Assembly: GCA_018830745.1 (NCBI GenBank)
Contig: JAHJRU010000158.1
Coordinates: 1-6,499 of the forward strand
Source of the DNA: Chloroflexota bacterium
GTDB taxonomy: Bacteria > Chloroflexota > Dehalococcoidia > Dehalococcoidales > JAHJRU01
Length of the DNA stretch: 6,499 nt
Direction of reading: 5' to 3'
This document shows positions 5,937 to 6,499 of the stretch, in pieces. The notes under the pieces were generated by a model. The model ran no database searches. It worked only from the letters and a program-made list of their open reading frames with translations, and had not been told where the DNA came from. Made by a program: the position numbers and the translations under genes. The first letter of the stretch is position 1. Every line of letters starts with the position of its first letter.

Positions 5937-6446
5937 ATGACAACAAGCAAGGTCAATACATACTGGATACTGCTGGTTATTTTCCTCATAGCGGTTATTG
6001 CTGTCAGCAGCGCCGCCATCTGGTCAAAGTATCGGGGCCGCCAGCCGATTGAAATTACCATTCCGGATGCTCGAGAGTTAAACGGGGAAATTTATATCGG
6101 CGGCGCGGTTAATAATCCCGGTTTCTATCCGTTGAAGAGTGGAGACACCCTGGAATCTCTCGTTCTGGCGGCTGGCGGTACCACTGATAATGCTGACCTC
6201 AGCCAGGTATCTCTCTATTTTCCCACTCCGGACGAGTCTGACACTTCTCAAAAGATAGATATAAACAGGGCCGAGCCCTGGCTTCTGATGGCTCTGCCCG
6301 GGATTGGTGAAGCCCGCGCCCAGGATATCGTGGAGTATCGCCGCCAGAACGGACCCTTTCGCCAGATTAATGAACTGGTTAAGGTGGAAGGTATCGGGGG
6401 TGCCACCTACGAACGGATTAAGCACCTGATTACCGTAGCGGACTAA
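5937..6446 (+). CDS. comEA: ComEA-type competence DNA-binding protein
   Basis: This 169-residue protein has the full ComEA layout. Residues 9-29 (WILLVIFLIAVIAVSSAAIW) are an N-terminal membrane anchor, leaving the rest outside the cytoplasmic membrane. Residues 50-96 are an SLBB domain (GEIYIGGAVNNPGFYPL, then SGDTLESLVLAAGG). Residues 106-167 are a double helix-hairpin-helix DNA-binding domain with the two hairpins LPGIG (120-124) and VEGIG (150-154), introduced by the typical KIDINRAE. ComEA binds incoming double-stranded DNA at the cell surface and passes it to the ComEC channel during transformation. The length fits Gram-positive-style ComEA. The ATG at 5937 has no clear Shine-Dalgarno sequence (AAGCGGT only), but it is placed just before the membrane segment as expected. 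What is probably comEC follows after 20 bases. Confidence 0.92.
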   Translation: MTTSKVNTYWILLVIFLIAVIAVSSAAIWSKYRGRQPIEITIPDARELNGEIYIGGAVNNPGFYPLKSGDTLESLVLAAGGTTDNADLSQVSLYFPTPDESDTSQKIDINRAEPWLLMALPGIGEARAQDIVEYRRQNGPFRQINELVKVEGIGGATYERIKHLITVAD

Positions 6447-6466
6447 TATAAACCGGTAGGGAGCCT

Positions 6467-6499
6467 GTGCTACTTATTTACCTGAGTTGTGTCTGGGTA
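6467..6499 (+). CDS. comEC: Probable start of comEC (cut by the window edge)
   Basis: A GTG at 6467 opens a frame that runs to the last base and reads MLLIYLSCVWV, a hydrophobic start like the first membrane segment of ComEC, the inner-membrane channel for transforming DNA. AGGGAG at 6458-6463 lies three bases upstream, closer than ideal. comEA is commonly followed by comEC, and the 20-base gap fits one operon. With only 11 codons visible the identity rests mainly on context. Confidence 0.5.
   Translation, partial: MLLIYLSCVWV

Overview
This window reads as part of a bacterial chromosome of moderate G+C, probably from the Chloroflexota and perhaps a Dehalococcoidia-like anaerobe. That placement is inferred from the mix of genes and the style of the proteins: an ADP-forming acyl-CoA synthetase alpha subunit, a divergent ATP-type PEP carboxykinase, a crotonase, a ComEA with an SLBB domain, and a small 'YDFR-PTL-WN-FGVGW-NF' protein. 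No rRNA or other marker gene confirms it.

Layout from left to right. Bases 2-310 hold the 3' end of a tRNA methylthiotransferase of the MiaB/MtaB type. After 48 bases comes a complete NDP-forming acyl-CoA synthetase alpha subunit (359-1771) with no beta subunit beside it. A visibly A+T-richer gene follows (1782-2639); it encodes a probable winged-helix plus PD-(D/E)XK nuclease-fold protein and looks like an acquired cargo gene. It converges, across 79 bases in which I see no convincing terminator, on a small minus-strand gene (2719-3081) resembling the DUF5808 type. A 123-base divergent intergenic region with the palindrome TATAATTATA separates that gene from the PEP carboxykinase (3205-4704).

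A 157-base gap then carries a good promoter candidate and a leader with two stem-loops. It precedes an enoyl-CoA hydratase/isomerase family gene, which I start at a GTG at 4862. An 11-bp hairpin at 5881-5912 follows. The window ends with comEA (5937-6446) and, from a GTG at 6467, the first 11 codons of what is probably comEC.

The metabolic genes would fit together in acyl-CoA and C4/C3 carbon metabolism. The crotonase works on an enoyl-CoA or related thioester. The synthetase interconverts acyl-CoA and acid with conservation of a nucleotide triphosphate. PEP carboxykinase links oxaloacetate to phosphoenolpyruvate. They are not arranged as one tight operon: an opposite-strand gene and at least two promoter-like regions lie between them. 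The comEA/comEC pair is a separate DNA-uptake module. I found no CRISPR array, tRNA, rRNA, transposase or phage gene. The least ordinary items are the nuclease-like cargo gene, the altered substrate motifs in the PEP carboxykinase, the orphan synthetase alpha subunit, and the structured leader before the crotonase.
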